Source of the DNA: Bacillota bacterium | Lineage (GTDB): Bacteria; Bacillota_I; Bacilli_A; RFN20; CAG-826 | Assembly: GCA_003501485.1 (NCBI GenBank) | Contig: DNPJ01000098.1 | Span: 1 to 27,098 of the forward strand | Direction of reading: 5' to 3' | Length of the DNA stretch: 27,098 nt | Part shown: in pieces, positions 1-8,310 of the stretch | How the letters are laid out: each line of letters opens with the position of its first letter | How positions within the stretch are numbered: the stretch's first letter is position 1 | Translations under genes and position numbers: made by a program | The notes under the pieces: generated by a model | The model's database searches: none | What the model saw: the letters and a program-made list of their open reading frames with translations, nothing else | What the model was told of the DNA's origin: nothing

Positions 1-1170
1 AACACATTTATTAGTGTCTCCAACGTAACATGCCCCATTTTTACCATAGTCATTAACGACATCTACTTTTGTATGATTATCATCATTAAAATAATATGGA
101 GAGCGTGACCAATAAATGCCGACTGAATCAGCAAGCGTGTAGGCTCCAGTGGCCAGTGTGTAATCACTTGCTTTGCATTTTCTAGATTCATTATCACTAA
201 AAATATTATCTGAAAAATAGTCTTTATAACTTAAAAGAAACACTTTATCTATAGTATTTTCACAGGCATACGGATTTTTATAAATGTTGCTCGTTGTTGA
301 TAAACTATTGTCAACATCAGTATCTTGTATATGTGTATTTCCTAATCTAAAAGCAGATTTATAAAAATCGTCATTTAGCCATGATCTAATATCGCTGTAT
401 TCATAATTATTATGGTATACTGTTTTTTCGTCAATAGTTCTTGAATATGAGTTACTATAGAAATAAAATGGTCTGACATCGAGTAATGTTGAAGAAACAA
501 TTGTATATTCATTATTATTTTTGCTTACAATATTCCAATTAATAGGTTCACATTTAAACCAGTATTCTTTATTTGCAAATATAGGTTTTCCATCATTAAA
601 GTTGCCTTGATATGGTCTTGCATATGCTTTTACATAATAATTATCTTTAAATAAATACCATCCATTATCTGAAACGCTAGATTTTAATTCATTCAAAGAG
701 AAAATTAACGAATCCTCTTTTACATATGTTTGAGGATACAAACCATATTTAACGCTTTTTCCATCTTCGGAAATAATAGGCTTTTTAGCGTATTTTTCAT
801 TCAAGATATCCTCTTCTGTTTTAATTTTTGTTGATGTATATGTAGCGGTATAAGTTTTATTAGTTGTAACGGGCACAACTTCATTATCCCATCCATTCCA
901 AGTGTATGTGTATTCGCTATCATCGGGTTTAATTGGTGTTTCTCCATCATAGGTTGGAAGCACTCCTTCTTTTACATTTTCGTCGACTTCAAGTACTGTG
1001 CCATCATAATTTTTCCAAGTGATAACATAACAATTTTCTTGTGATGTAGTATTGCTAAAACCACTACTAGATGTAGAAGAACTATTTGAACTATTAATAT
1101 TCGAATCACAACCAACAAGCAAAAATGCTGTCGCTATAAATTGAATAATTTTTTTATTACAATTTTTCAT
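1..1170 (-). CDS. Surface lipoprotein with InlB-type repeat and DUF6273-like domain (3' end cut off)
   Basis: The minus strand is open from ATG at 1170 to the window edge (390 codons, no stop), so the C-terminus is missing. Residues 1-20 form a lysine-containing N-terminus and hydrophobic stretch ending in the lipobox LVGC (Cys21), followed by a Ser/Thr/Asn-rich linker, so it should be a lipid-anchored exported protein. Residues about 47-112 resemble an InlB/Listeria-Bacteroides repeat (VTWKNYDGTVL, later YTWNGWD and KTYTATY). From about 120 the sequence fits a DUF6273-like domain, with KYGLYPQT, an INWNIV strand, SDIRSWLNDDFY and DKVFLLS as landmarks. The start is supported by GGAGGAG about 10 nt upstream. 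Ligand or substrate is unknown; families of this type are common in gut Firmicutes. Confident about export and the repeat, less about the DUF name. Confidence 0.82.
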   Translation of the reverse strand, partial: MKNCNKKIIQFIATAFLLVGCDSNINSSNSSSTSSSGFSNTTSQENCYVITWKNYDGTVLEVDENVKEGVLPTYDGETPIKPDDSEYTYTWNGWDNEVVPVTTNKTYTATYTSTKIKTEEDILNEKYAKKPIISEDGKSVKYGLYPQTYVKEDSLIFSLNELKSSVSDNGWYLFKDNYYVKAYARPYQGNFNDGKPIFANKEYWFKCEPINWNIVSKNNNEYTIVSSTLLDVRPFYFYSNSYSRTIDEKTVYHNNYEYSDIRSWLNDDFYKSAFRLGNTHIQDTDVDNSLSTTSNIYKNPYACENTIDKVFLLSYKDYFSDNIFSDNESRKCKASDYTLATGAYTLADSVGIYWSRSPYYFNDDNHTKVDVVNDYGKNGACYVGDTNKCV

Positions 1171-1273
1171 AAAACAAACGCTCCTCCAAATTTATTTATT
1201 AATTCAAACTATGGTCATCTCTTATTATTTAATCAAATTTAAAATTAAAATACATCACCTTATAAGAAAATAT

Positions 1274-1303
1274 TTGATTAAAACGTAATCGATTGTTTAT
1301 AAT
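1274..1303 (+). promoter_or_regulatory. Sigma-A-type promoter of tRNA-Leu(CAA)
   Basis: TTGATT at 1274-1279 and a perfect TATAAT at 1298-1303 are separated by 18 nt, predicting transcription from about 1310, three bases before the mature tRNA. Confidence 0.65.
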
Positions 1304-1312
1304 AACTACATT

Positions 1313-1397
1313 GCCCACGTGGTGAAATTGGTAGACGCAATGGACTCAAAATCCATCGGAGAAATCCATGCCGGTTCGAGTCCGGCCGTAGGCACCA
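1313..1397 (+). tRNA. tRNA-Leu (anticodon CAA)
   Basis: An 85-nt class II tRNA with encoded CCA. The anticodon stem ATGGA/TCCAT encloses loop CTCAAAA, giving anticodon CAA (reads UUG). The T arm GCCGG-TTCGAGT-CCGGC is perfect and a long variable arm follows the anticodon stem, as expected for leucine. The acceptor stem GCCCACG/CGTAGGC pairs except for a C4-A69 mismatch. Confidence 0.95.
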
Positions 1398-1401
1398 TAT
1401 T

Positions 1402-1423
1402 AGCGATTTTGATTGCTTTTTTT
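1402..1423 (+). terminator. Rho-independent terminator after tRNA-Leu(CAA)
   Basis: Stem AGCGAT (1402-1407) and ATTGCT (1412-1417, one G-T pair), loop TTTG, followed by a run of seven T. It begins four bases after the tRNA CCA end. Confidence 0.7.
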
Positions 1424-1552
1424 ATTTTTAGTAGTGAAACACATTAAAATTTATTTATAGTATTCATTAAAATAAGCAACAAATAATTAAATTAAAAATA
1501 AGAAATATCGTTAATCATTTTTCTTTATTATAATTAACAAATCTAACACTAT

Positions 1553-1636
1553 TGGTGCAGCGGATGAGATTTGAACTCATATGTCAATGACATAAGATCC
1601 TGAATCTTACGCGTCTACCAGTTCCGCCACCGCTGC
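1553..1636 (-). tRNA. tRNA-Leu (anticodon CAG)
   Basis: A class II tRNA on the minus strand with encoded CCA (1553-1555). The acceptor stem GCAGCGG/CCGCTGC is fully paired; anticodon stem TAAGA/TCTTA encloses loop TTCAGGA, anticodon CAG (reads CUG). A long variable arm is present. It lies between the plus-strand tRNA-Leu(CAA) and the ligase gene at 1696. Confidence 0.95.
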
Positions 1637-1645
1637 AATAACAAA

Positions 1646-1673
1646 ATTATATATTGTTTATGTAAAAAAACAA
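1646..1673 (-). promoter_or_regulatory. Sigma-A-type promoter of tRNA-Leu(CAG)
   Basis: On the minus strand TTGTTT (1673-1668) and TATAAT (1651-1646) are 16 nt apart, with the tRNA starting 9 nt after the -10 box. It is back-to-back with the promoter-like element of the ligase gene at 1684-1689. Confidence 0.6.
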
Positions 1674-1683
1674 AAGATTAGTC

Positions 1684-1689
1684 TATACT
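1684..1689 (+). promoter_or_regulatory. -10-like element directly before the ligase start (leaderless type)
   Basis: TATACT ends 6 nt before the ATG at 1696, which would place transcription start on or next to the start codon. No good -35 box at 17 nt and no Shine-Dalgarno sequence is seen. Confidence 0.45.
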
Positions 1690-1695
1690 TTAATC

Positions 1696-3654
1696 ATGAA
1701 AAAGAAATATCGTGGTCCAATGGACTACTTCTACAATATCGCCAATCAATTAATATCTACAAAAAAAGAAATGAAAGATATTTTTGATACTTTTAAAGCG
1801 AAAGAAAAGCAAAACAAAATATTTCTTATTTACGAAGAAAATAATCAACCAGTAAAAATTACATATATAGAATTTGTTAATAAAGTAATTGAATATGCTA
1901 AAAATTATCAAGCGATATTGTCAAATGTAGAAAAAGGATCTTTTATAGGTTTTAAACTTCCAAATAGCCCTCAATGGTTGATGTCATTTTGGGCGTTACT
2001 TATGATTGGATATAAACCACTTTTGATTAATTCGTTAATTGACAAAGATGGTACTGAAAAAATTATTCATGAAAGTTGCATTCAAACAATTATTTCAAAT
2101 GATAATTTTGATTACGATATAAAAAAATATAATTTGCCAATTTCATTAGATTCAACACTGCCACTTACTGTTAGTTGGGAAAATGAAGTAGCCTTTTGCA
2201 CAAGCGGCACAACAGGTGATTCAAGAATTTATATTTATAACGGACAAACTCTATGCAACCAAATTTATGCAGCATATGATATGCCTAAATACACAAATGA
2301 TATAATGTATGTCGGCAATTCAATAAGATTAATTACTATAATTCCTTTTGCGCATATATTTGGCTTTATCGCTATTTTCTTATGGTATTCATTTTTTGGT
2401 ATGACATTAGTGTTTCCAAATTCGTTAAATCCAAACGACATTGTTAAATGCATTAAAAAATACAAATGTACACACATTTATGCTGTTCCTTTATTTTGGA
2501 ATACAGTTGTAAGAAAATTTGAAATAGCAAAAAAATCTCTATCTGCAAAAGAAAAAAATATTGTTGAAAAAATGATTTCTTACAACAATGAGGAAATTAC
2601 GGCAACTGAAGCGGGTATTGCAAGGTTTAATTTTGTTCAAAATAAAATAAAAGATAAAGTTTTAGGAAAACAAATTGTATTTTGTATTTCTGGTGGAGGA
2701 AACATTTCAAAGTCAACACTGAGAACTGTTAATGGTTTAGGCTATCCTCTATATAATGGATATGGTATGACCGAAATCGGCGTTACATCAGTTGAACTTA
2801 CCTTTTCTGCTGTTCAAAGAAACAAAGGTTCGGTTGGTTTGCCTCTTTATAATGTTGAATATAAACTTGCTAACGACGAGCTACTTGTTAAATCACCTTA
2901 CATTCATGTCGGACGTTTTTCAAACGGAATAAGAAAAGGACCATTAATTGATAGTGAAGGCTATTTTCACACTGGAGATATTGCTTATATTGACGAAAAA
3001 GGTTTTGCGTATATAAAAGGAAAAATAAAAGAAGTAATAATTAATGAGGATGGAGAAAACGTTTATCCAGATGAAATTGAAGCTAAATTTGCTACTTTAG
3101 AAAACATTGATTCTTTATCCGTTATTTCAAAAGAAGAAAATGGAAAATCAATTATTGTATTAGTAATTCATCTTACAAAAGACTTAAACGAAGAAGAACT
3201 TCAGAAATTATATTTAGAAATACAAAACATAAACGATTGTTTAATTTTGTCTAACAGAATTAAAAAAGTAATAATATCGAAAAATTCTTTGCCAATAAAC
3301 TCATCAATGAAAATAAAGAAATACGAACTAATTGATGAACTAAAAAATAATCCAACTAATTTTATTGAATTTAAGGAAAACGCATCATTAAATAATGATT
3401 ATTTCGAGGATGAAAAATACACTGAAACATTAAAAATTGTCATTTCTATTTGTTCTAAAGTTTTCAATATTTCTGAGAAGAAAATCGCCCCAAATAGCAA
3501 TGTGTTTTTGGATTTATTCGGCGATTCTTTTTCGTATATGGAATTAATTGGTGAAATAGAAGAAATATTTAATATAACGTTGCCAACCGAAAAAATTGGA
3601 AAAATATTAACTCCGAAAGATTTATCAATAGAAATATGTAAATTAGTAAAATAA
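1696..3654 (+). CDS. AMP-forming acyl/amino-acid ligase fused to a C-terminal carrier domain
   Basis: A 652-residue member of the ANL (acyl-CoA synthetase/adenylation) superfamily, which activates a carboxylate as acyl-AMP and passes it to a thiol. The phosphate loop is TSGTTGDSR (169-177, with Arg in place of the usual Lys), then YGMTE (356-360), FHTGD (424-428), the hinge GKIKEVIINEDGENVYP (442-458) and the probable catalytic Lys539 in SSMKIKK. Residues about 575-652 form an acyl-carrier domain with FGDSFSYMEL; Ser611 is the expected phosphopantetheine site. The substrate is therefore probably loaded onto its own carrier arm in cis. The start lacks a Shine-Dalgarno sequence. It converges with mutT, 13 bases apart, and has no obvious partner genes for a polyketide or peptide assembly line. 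Fatty acid is the likeliest substrate, but an amino acid cannot be excluded. Confidence 0.88.
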   Translation: MKKKYRGPMDYFYNIANQLISTKKEMKDIFDTFKAKEKQNKIFLIYEENNQPVKITYIEFVNKVIEYAKNYQAILSNVEKGSFIGFKLPNSPQWLMSFWALLMIGYKPLLINSLIDKDGTEKIIHESCIQTIISNDNFDYDIKKYNLPISLDSTLPLTVSWENEVAFCTSGTTGDSRIYIYNGQTLCNQIYAAYDMPKYTNDIMYVGNSIRLITIIPFAHIFGFIAIFLWYSFFGMTLVFPNSLNPNDIVKCIKKYKCTHIYAVPLFWNTVVRKFEIAKKSLSAKEKNIVEKMISYNNEEITATEAGIARFNFVQNKIKDKVLGKQIVFCISGGGNISKSTLRTVNGLGYPLYNGYGMTEIGVTSVELTFSAVQRNKGSVGLPLYNVEYKLANDELLVKSPYIHVGRFSNGIRKGPLIDSEGYFHTGDIAYIDEKGFAYIKGKIKEVIINEDGENVYPDEIEAKFATLENIDSLSVISKEENGKSIIVLVIHLTKDLNEEELQKLYLEIQNINDCLILSNRIKKVIISKNSLPINSSMKIKKYELIDELKNNPTNFIEFKENASLNNDYFEDEKYTETLKIVISICSKVFNISEKKIAPNSNVFLDLFGDSFSYMELIGEIEEIFNITLPTEKIGKILTPKDLSIEICKLVK

Positions 3655-3667
3655 CCGCAAAAATGGA

Positions 3668-4066
3668 TTATTTTAAATATTTTTCTTTAATAAGTTTTAA
3701 TGTTGGCGCATCAGCTTTAGAAAACTCTAAATTATCTAATTCCTCTTTGGATGCCCATGTTTTGTTTATGTGTTCTGTTAGAACTGGCTCACCACTAATG
3801 AGTTCACATCGATATGTATCAATATGTAGTATTTGAGTTGGATATTCATCAATTATTTTCGTGATTAATTCATGGACAATAACATCAATTTTAAGTTCTT
3901 CTTTAAGCTCACGAGCCAGCGCTTGTTCAGGCGTTTCCCCAGGTTCGATCTTTCCACCAGGGAATTCCCATTTAAACCTTGTTTCGCCTTTGTTGCCTCT
4001 TTGAGCTGAAAACACTTTATTATTTTTAATAATTGCACCTGCAACAACAAACACTTCTCTTTTCAT
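3668..4066 (-). CDS. mutT: MutT-like Nudix hydrolase (8-oxo-dGTP diphosphatase type)
   Basis: A 132-residue single-domain Nudix protein that probably hydrolyses oxidised (d)NTPs to the monophosphate, sanitising the nucleotide pool. The Nudix box spans residues 38-60: Gly38, Glu44, then REL-EE at Arg52-Glu57; the late Gly of the consensus is Lys59, as in several MutT-group proteins. FKWEFPGGK (31-39) is the typical MutT lead-in. Length matches the family. An excellent AAGGAGG lies 5 nt before the ATG. It is monocistronic, converges with the ligase gene and diverges from the phosphatase gene; a TATAAT at 4087-4082 sits too close to the ribosome binding site to be a certain -10 box. Other NTP pyrophosphohydrolases share this fold, so the exact substrate is inferred. 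Confidence 0.9.
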   Translation of the reverse strand: MKREVFVVAGAIIKNNKVFSAQRGNKGETRFKWEFPGGKIEPGETPEQALARELKEELKIDVIVHELITKIIDEYPTQILHIDTYRCELISGEPVLTEHINKTWASKEELDNLEFSKADAPTLKLIKEKYLK

Positions 4067-4120
4067 AATAACCTCCTTGTTATTATAGAACTTTTAAAAT
4101 AGAAGTTATAGAATATATTG

Positions 4121-4576
4121 ATGAAAAAAATTTTATTTATATGTCATGGAAATATTTGTAGAAGCGCTGCGGCCGAATATATATGCAAATTTTTGCTCAA
4201 TAAATATAAATTAGAAGAAGAATATTTTGTTTTTTCTCGTGGAACATCCAACGAAGAATTTGGAAATGATATTTATCCTCCAATGAAAAATGAATTGAGA
4301 AAAAATAATATTCCATTTTCATCACATTTTGCTCGCAAAGTAACTAAGCATGAGCTTGATTCATCTGATTATATTTATTATATGGATCAAAACAATTTAA
4401 GAAATTTGTTATTTATTGACGAGGATAATAAAGAAAAATACAAACTTATTTGTTATTTGAATAAAAATATTTCATATATTGAAGATCCTTGGTATACGGG
4501 AAATTTTGATTCGGTTTTTAGTGAGATATATGAATGTATTGAAACATTAATAAAAGAGGTACTAATCAATGGATAA
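4121..4576 (+). CDS. Low-molecular-weight protein-tyrosine phosphatase family protein
   Basis: A 151-residue cytoplasmic phosphatase. The signature loop CHGNICRS begins at Cys8 (nucleophile) with Arg14 binding phosphate, directly after the first strand MKKILFI, and the general acid is in EDPWY (Asp122). These are the defining residues of the LMW-PTP family, which dephosphorylates phosphotyrosine or phospho-arginine proteins. I chose ATG 4121 over an in-frame TTG at 4118 because the shorter form starts exactly as family members do. There is no Shine-Dalgarno sequence; a TATAGA lies 8 nt upstream. It overlaps the next gene by 8 nt (ATGGATAA), so the two are translationally coupled. No tyrosine kinase gene is in view. 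Confidence 0.92.
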   Translation: MKKILFICHGNICRSAAAEYICKFLLNKYKLEEEYFVFSRGTSNEEFGNDIYPPMKNELRKNNIPFSSHFARKVTKHELDSSDYIYYMDQNNLRNLLFIDEDNKEKYKLICYLNKNISYIEDPWYTGNFDSVFSEIYECIETLIKEVLING

Positions 4577-5597
4577 GTCTAATTTCTGGTCGAAAGCATT
4601 TAATATTATTAAAAAAACAACTCCTTTTGTTGTCACAGAAGAAGTATATAGAAATATGTTTAATCACCATATTTATGAATACAAACCATTGTCTTTTTCT
4701 GATGAAGATTTTTTAGATCTTGAAAAAGAAAAACATACATTTAGATCTGGTAAAAATTTACTTGTTGGTTATATTTACAAAAACAAAAATGTTAACCCCG
4801 ATAAATTCCTTATATTCTCTCACGGATATGGAGGCGGAGGCGAACATACATATTTAGATTTAATACATTGCTTTTCAACATTCGGGTTTTATGTTTTTGC
4901 CTATGATGCAACCGCGAATGATGAGAGTGAAGGAAACAAAATGCGCGGGTTTACCCAAGGATATATAGACGCCGATAACGCAATGAAATATGTTGAATCA
5001 TTAAGGATTTACAAGGATTTTCCGCTTTATGCCGCGGGTCATTCATGGGGAGCGTTTTCTTCAAGCACCGCTATTTCAAATCATCCACGAATTAAAGGGC
5101 TAATTGCTTTTTCAGGATTTAATAAAGCAACCGGAATATTCAAAGCAAATGGCAATAAATATGCAGGTGAACAAGCAGATGTTTTTATGCCTTACGTAGA
5201 CACATATGAAGAATTTCTTTTCGGAAGAGATGCTGATGTAACTGCTATTAAGTCTTTTCGACAATCCAAAGCAAAAATTGTCATCATACATAGTGAGGAT
5301 GATAAAACAGTTCCTATTTCAGCGGGATATGATTTATATTTCCATGAATTTAAAAACGATCCTCGCTTTTTGTTTATAAAATTAACTAACAAGGGGCATG
5401 GTACTGTTTATTATACTGACTACGGAAAGCAATATTACGACTCTTTCCAATCGTTTTTAAAACAGGAAGTAAAAAAACAGAAAATGAACGATGAACAAAA
5501 AGAAGAATTTATCAAAAATAATCTTAATCGATTAATATACAACAATATGGTCGATTATAAACTTATCGAAAAAGCTGTAGATTTTATTATCGATTAG
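4569..5597 (+). CDS. Alpha/beta hydrolase (serine esterase/lipase-like)
   Basis: A 342-residue alpha/beta-hydrolase without signal peptide or membrane segment, so probably cytoplasmic. The oxyanion-side strand motif is FSHGYGGGG (83-91), the nucleophile elbow is GHSWG with Ser159, the acid is Asp245 in HSEDDKTVP, and the base is His277 in NKGHGT, so the triad is complete. An N-terminal extension of about 60 residues and a C-terminal helical tail of about 50 residues flank the core. GAGG about 9 nt upstream supports the ATG. Its overlap with the tyrosine phosphatase and the glycerophosphodiesterase downstream suggest a role in lipid or ester turnover, but the substrate cannot be deduced. Confidence 0.85.
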   Translation: MDKSNFWSKAFNIIKKTTPFVVTEEVYRNMFNHHIYEYKPLSFSDEDFLDLEKEKHTFRSGKNLLVGYIYKNKNVNPDKFLIFSHGYGGGGEHTYLDLIHCFSTFGFYVFAYDATANDESEGNKMRGFTQGYIDADNAMKYVESLRIYKDFPLYAAGHSWGAFSSSTAISNHPRIKGLIAFSGFNKATGIFKANGNKYAGEQADVFMPYVDTYEEFLFGRDADVTAIKSFRQSKAKIVIIHSEDDKTVPISAGYDLYFHEFKNDPRFLFIKLTNKGHGTVYYTDYGKQYYDSFQSFLKQEVKKQKMNDEQKEEFIKNNLNRLIYNNMVDYKLIEKAVDFIID

Positions 5598-5703
5598 TAC
5601 TTTTTTTGAGCAAGTGAAGAATATTTATTTTTTAACTAATCAAAAAGCAATCACACCGTCGAATAAATTATCATTTTACTTTAGATTATTTATGAGGATC
5701 TTT

Positions 5704-6534
5704 ATGAAAAAGAAATTTATTTTGCTATTATCTACATTGCTTTTGTCTTCATGCACAAATAACCAAACTACTACAAGTTCGGAGCCATCTTCGAATTCAA
5801 CGTCAACTGATACTATTGAACATTTTTATTCAGTTGATGTTCCTACAATTGCGCATAGAGGTTATGCGATTAACGAAATAGAAAACACCGCTGATGCTTT
5901 TATTGAAGCTGGGAAAAGAAATTTCATTGGAATTGAAACAGACATATATTTTACAAAAGATAATTGGGTTGTTTGTAATCACGACAACAAAATTAGAGGA
6001 ATGAATAAAAATATTGATGAATGTACATTATCTGAAATTATGGAAGTTGATTTATCATTAAAAGGAGATAAAGAAGTTCACGTTTGTACTTTTAATGAAT
6101 ATTTACAAATTTGTGCTGAATACAATAAAATTCCGGTTATTGAATTTAAAACAACACCGGCAGAAAACAGAATCGAATTTATTATAGATTTAATTAAGCA
6201 AGAATATGGCGATATTAATAATGTGATGTTCATTTCTTTTGGTAGATTGATTTTGCAAAGAATGCAAAAACTCGCAAAATTAAACGACTATAAATATGAA
6301 ATTTATCGTCTCACACAATCTGATAGTGCCATCGATGAAGCAATTGAAGATAACATGAATATTGACCATCAGTGGGATATATTAACAGATGAACAAATTA
6401 AAAAAGTTAAAGAAGCAAATTTGAAAGTAACGGCCTGGACATGCAACGATGAAAAGGCAATTCCAAGTCTTATTGAAAGAGGCGTTGAAATAATCACAAC
6501 AGATTATATCGAATGCGATCCGAAATATTGTTAA
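5704..6534 (+). CDS. Glycerophosphodiester phosphodiesterase family lipoprotein
   Basis: A 276-residue GDPD-family enzyme, which cleaves glycerophosphodiesters to glycerol-3-phosphate and an alcohol in a metal-dependent TIM barrel. Residues 1-17 are a lipoprotein signal (KKK, hydrophobic core, LSSC with Cys17), followed by a Ser/Thr linker to about residue 38. Catalytic and metal motifs are AHRG (50-53), ENTADAF (60-66), IETD (77-80) and HD (93-94); the C-terminal strand TAWTCND and the TTDYIE end are typical. I place the start at 5704 because it gives a clean signal peptide and has GAGGA 6 nt upstream; the frame is open back to GTG 5614 but the extra 30 residues would spoil the signal. It is probably extracellular and may scavenge glycerol-phosphate from host or self phospholipids. 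It is followed by a terminator. Confidence 0.9.
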   Translation: MKKKFILLLSTLLLSSCTNNQTTTSSEPSSNSTSTDTIEHFYSVDVPTIAHRGYAINEIENTADAFIEAGKRNFIGIETDIYFTKDNWVVCNHDNKIRGMNKNIDECTLSEIMEVDLSLKGDKEVHVCTFNEYLQICAEYNKIPVIEFKTTPAENRIEFIIDLIKQEYGDINNVMFISFGRLILQRMQKLAKLNDYKYEIYRLTQSDSAIDEAIEDNMNIDHQWDILTDEQIKKVKEANLKVTAWTCNDEKAIPSLIERGVEIITTDYIECDPKYC

Positions 6535-6541
6535 AACAAAC

Positions 6542-6569
6542 AAAAACGTGGTAATTTCCACGTTTTTTT
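6542..6569. terminator. Bidirectional rho-independent terminator
   Basis: AAAAACGTGG (6542-6551) pairs with CCACGTTTTT (6558-6567) around the loop TAATTT. T runs lie on both strands, so it can stop the glycerophosphodiesterase transcript (plus) and the ABC exporter operon (minus), which converge here. Confidence 0.85.
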
Positions 6570-6572
6570 GTA

Positions 6573-8309
6573 TCAATTCTTAAACTGCGACGAATACATC
6601 GAATAATAAAAGCCGTGCATATTCATTAAATAATCATGGTTACCTTGCTCAATAATATGACCATCTTTTAATACTAAAATAATATCCGCATTTCTAATTG
6701 TGGAGAGCCTATGTGCAATAACAATTGACGTTTTGTTTTCCATCATTTTATCAAAAGCATCTGTAATAAGTTTTTCACTACGTGTGTCAACATTTGATGT
6801 TGCTTCATCGAGAATAATAATATCGCTTTTTAAAAGCATAACTCTTGCAATAGAAATCATTTGTCTTTCGCCATCGCTGAGACCTTCTTTGCTTGTTACA
6901 TAAGTATTGTAACCTTTTGGAAGAGTATTTATAAATGTATCAGCGTGAGCTTGTTTACATGCTTCAACAACTTCTTCATCCGTCGCATCGGGTTTAGCGT
7001 ATCGAACGTTTTCCATAATGGTACCAGAAAAAATCCATGTTTCTTGAAGCACCATACCAAAATTATTCCTTAACGAATTTTTCGATATTTCATTTTGAGA
7101 AACACCATTAAACAAAATATCGCCCCCTGTTGGAGAATAAAAATTCATCAAAATATTAATTAGTGTTGTTTTTCCAGCACCTGTAGGTCCCACAATTGCA
7201 ACTCTTTGTCCTTTTAATATTGTTTGATTAAAGTTTTCAATTAATTTTGTTTTTGGTGTATATGAAAAACTCATATCTTTAAATTCAATTCTTTCTATAT
7301 TATGAATTTCTCTTGTTCCATAATCAGGATCGTCATCTTTATTAAGAAAATCATTTAATCTTTTAAACGAAAATACAGCCATTTCATATTCACTGATGAC
7401 ACCACTTATTTCATTAAATGGTTTTGTATATTGATTAGTATAACTTAAAAAAGATGCAACTTTTCCTATTGTCATTGTCGCGCCTAATGCAATGAGAGTA
7501 TCGCTACTAGACATGGTGAACATGACAATTCCAGCAACACCAATAATTGCATATATGATATTGTTTACAAGTCTGGTTGATGGATTGATCCATGAAGCCG
7601 AAAATAACGCAACTATTCCATGTTTTTTAAGCTCTTCATCTTTCTTTGAGAAAATCATTTTTGATTCATTTTGAAAATTTAATGATTGAACTAAATCACA
7701 GTTTGCAATATTTTCAATTGAGATAGAGTTTAAATTAGATTGAAGTTCAGATTGTTTCTTAAAATATTTATGCGAAAACTTCGCAACAAAATTTGACATT
7801 AATACGCTTAGCGGGGAAAGAACGATGACCCCAAGAGCTAGTATCCAATTTACATAAAACATGATAGCAATTGTGAAAACAATCATGAGTAATCCCTCAA
7901 TTAGAGATTTCAAAACAGAAAACATTCCATTTGCAATATTCTCAATATCACCAATTTCAAGCTGAATTAAATTCCCACGAGTATTGTGATACATATCATT
8001 AATCGATATTTTATTAATTTTGTCGAATACATCATCACGCATTTTTTTAATTGTGTTTTGAGTGATTTTACCGACTAAGTATTCAAATAAATAACCAGCA
8101 AAAATACCTAAAAAAGAAAGAACAGCACAAACGCCGATATAAATCCCAAATAATTTTCCGTTTTTATCAATTGCAGCATCAAGAGCTTTACCGATTAAAA
8201 ATGGTTGTCCAAGTTGAGCAATAACAAAAATTGTAACAAATATAAAAATTAAAATAATTCTAAAAACCTCTGGTTTCAAATATGAAAAGAAGCGCTTTTT
8301 ATAATCCAT
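6573..8309 (-). CDS. ABC exporter subunit with canonical ATPase motifs (578 aa)
   Basis: A half-transporter: about six membrane helices in residues 15-310, then an ATPase domain (about 340-578). Walker A is GPTGAGKTT (374-382), Q-loop Gln422, Walker B IIILDE with Glu502, and H-loop His533 in IAHRLST. The signature motif is LSDGE (477-481) instead of LSGGQ. The true start is ATG 8309, one base after the stop of the upstream gene, with AAAGGAGG inside that gene's end; a longer frame from 8342 would add 11 unlikely residues. It ends in TGA. It pairs with the upstream gene as a heterodimeric type IV exporter of the BmrCD/LmrCD/TM287-288 class, in which this subunit provides the catalytic Walker motifs. 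Substrate (drug, lipid or peptide) is unknown. Confidence 0.93.
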   Translation of the reverse strand: MDYKKRFFSYLKPEVFRIILIFIFVTIFVIAQLGQPFLIGKALDAAIDKNGKLFGIYIGVCAVLSFLGIFAGYLFEYLVGKITQNTIKKMRDDVFDKINKISINDMYHNTRGNLIQLEIGDIENIANGMFSVLKSLIEGLLMIVFTIAIMFYVNWILALGVIVLSPLSVLMSNFVAKFSHKYFKKQSELQSNLNSISIENIANCDLVQSLNFQNESKMIFSKKDEELKKHGIVALFSASWINPSTRLVNNIIYAIIGVAGIVMFTMSSSDTLIALGATMTIGKVASFLSYTNQYTKPFNEISGVISEYEMAVFSFKRLNDFLNKDDDPDYGTREIHNIERIEFKDMSFSYTPKTKLIENFNQTILKGQRVAIVGPTGAGKTTLINILMNFYSPTGGDILFNGVSQNEISKNSLRNNFGMVLQETWIFSGTIMENVRYAKPDATDEEVVEACKQAHADTFINTLPKGYNTYVTSKEGLSDGERQMISIARVMLLKSDIIILDEATSNVDTRSEKLITDAFDKMMENKTSIVIAHRLSTIRNADIILVLKDGHIIEQGNHDYLMNMHGFYYSMYSSQFKN

Positions 8310-8310
8310 T

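Noticed and set aside
1500..1552. Terminator downstream of tRNA-Leu(CAG)
   Set aside because: GTTAAT/ATTAAC can pair on the minus strand but the loop is about 17 nt and the following T run is interrupted; too weak to call.
5614..5703. GTG 5614 start for the glycerophosphodiesterase
   Set aside because: The extra 30 residues precede a complete lipoprotein signal that starts at ATG 5704, which has its own GAGGA site.
6573..6575. TGA read as tryptophan (Mollicute code 4)
   Set aside because: TGA ends the ABC gene exactly before the bidirectional terminator, and tryptophans in all the proteins are TGG-encoded within frames that are closed by standard stops.
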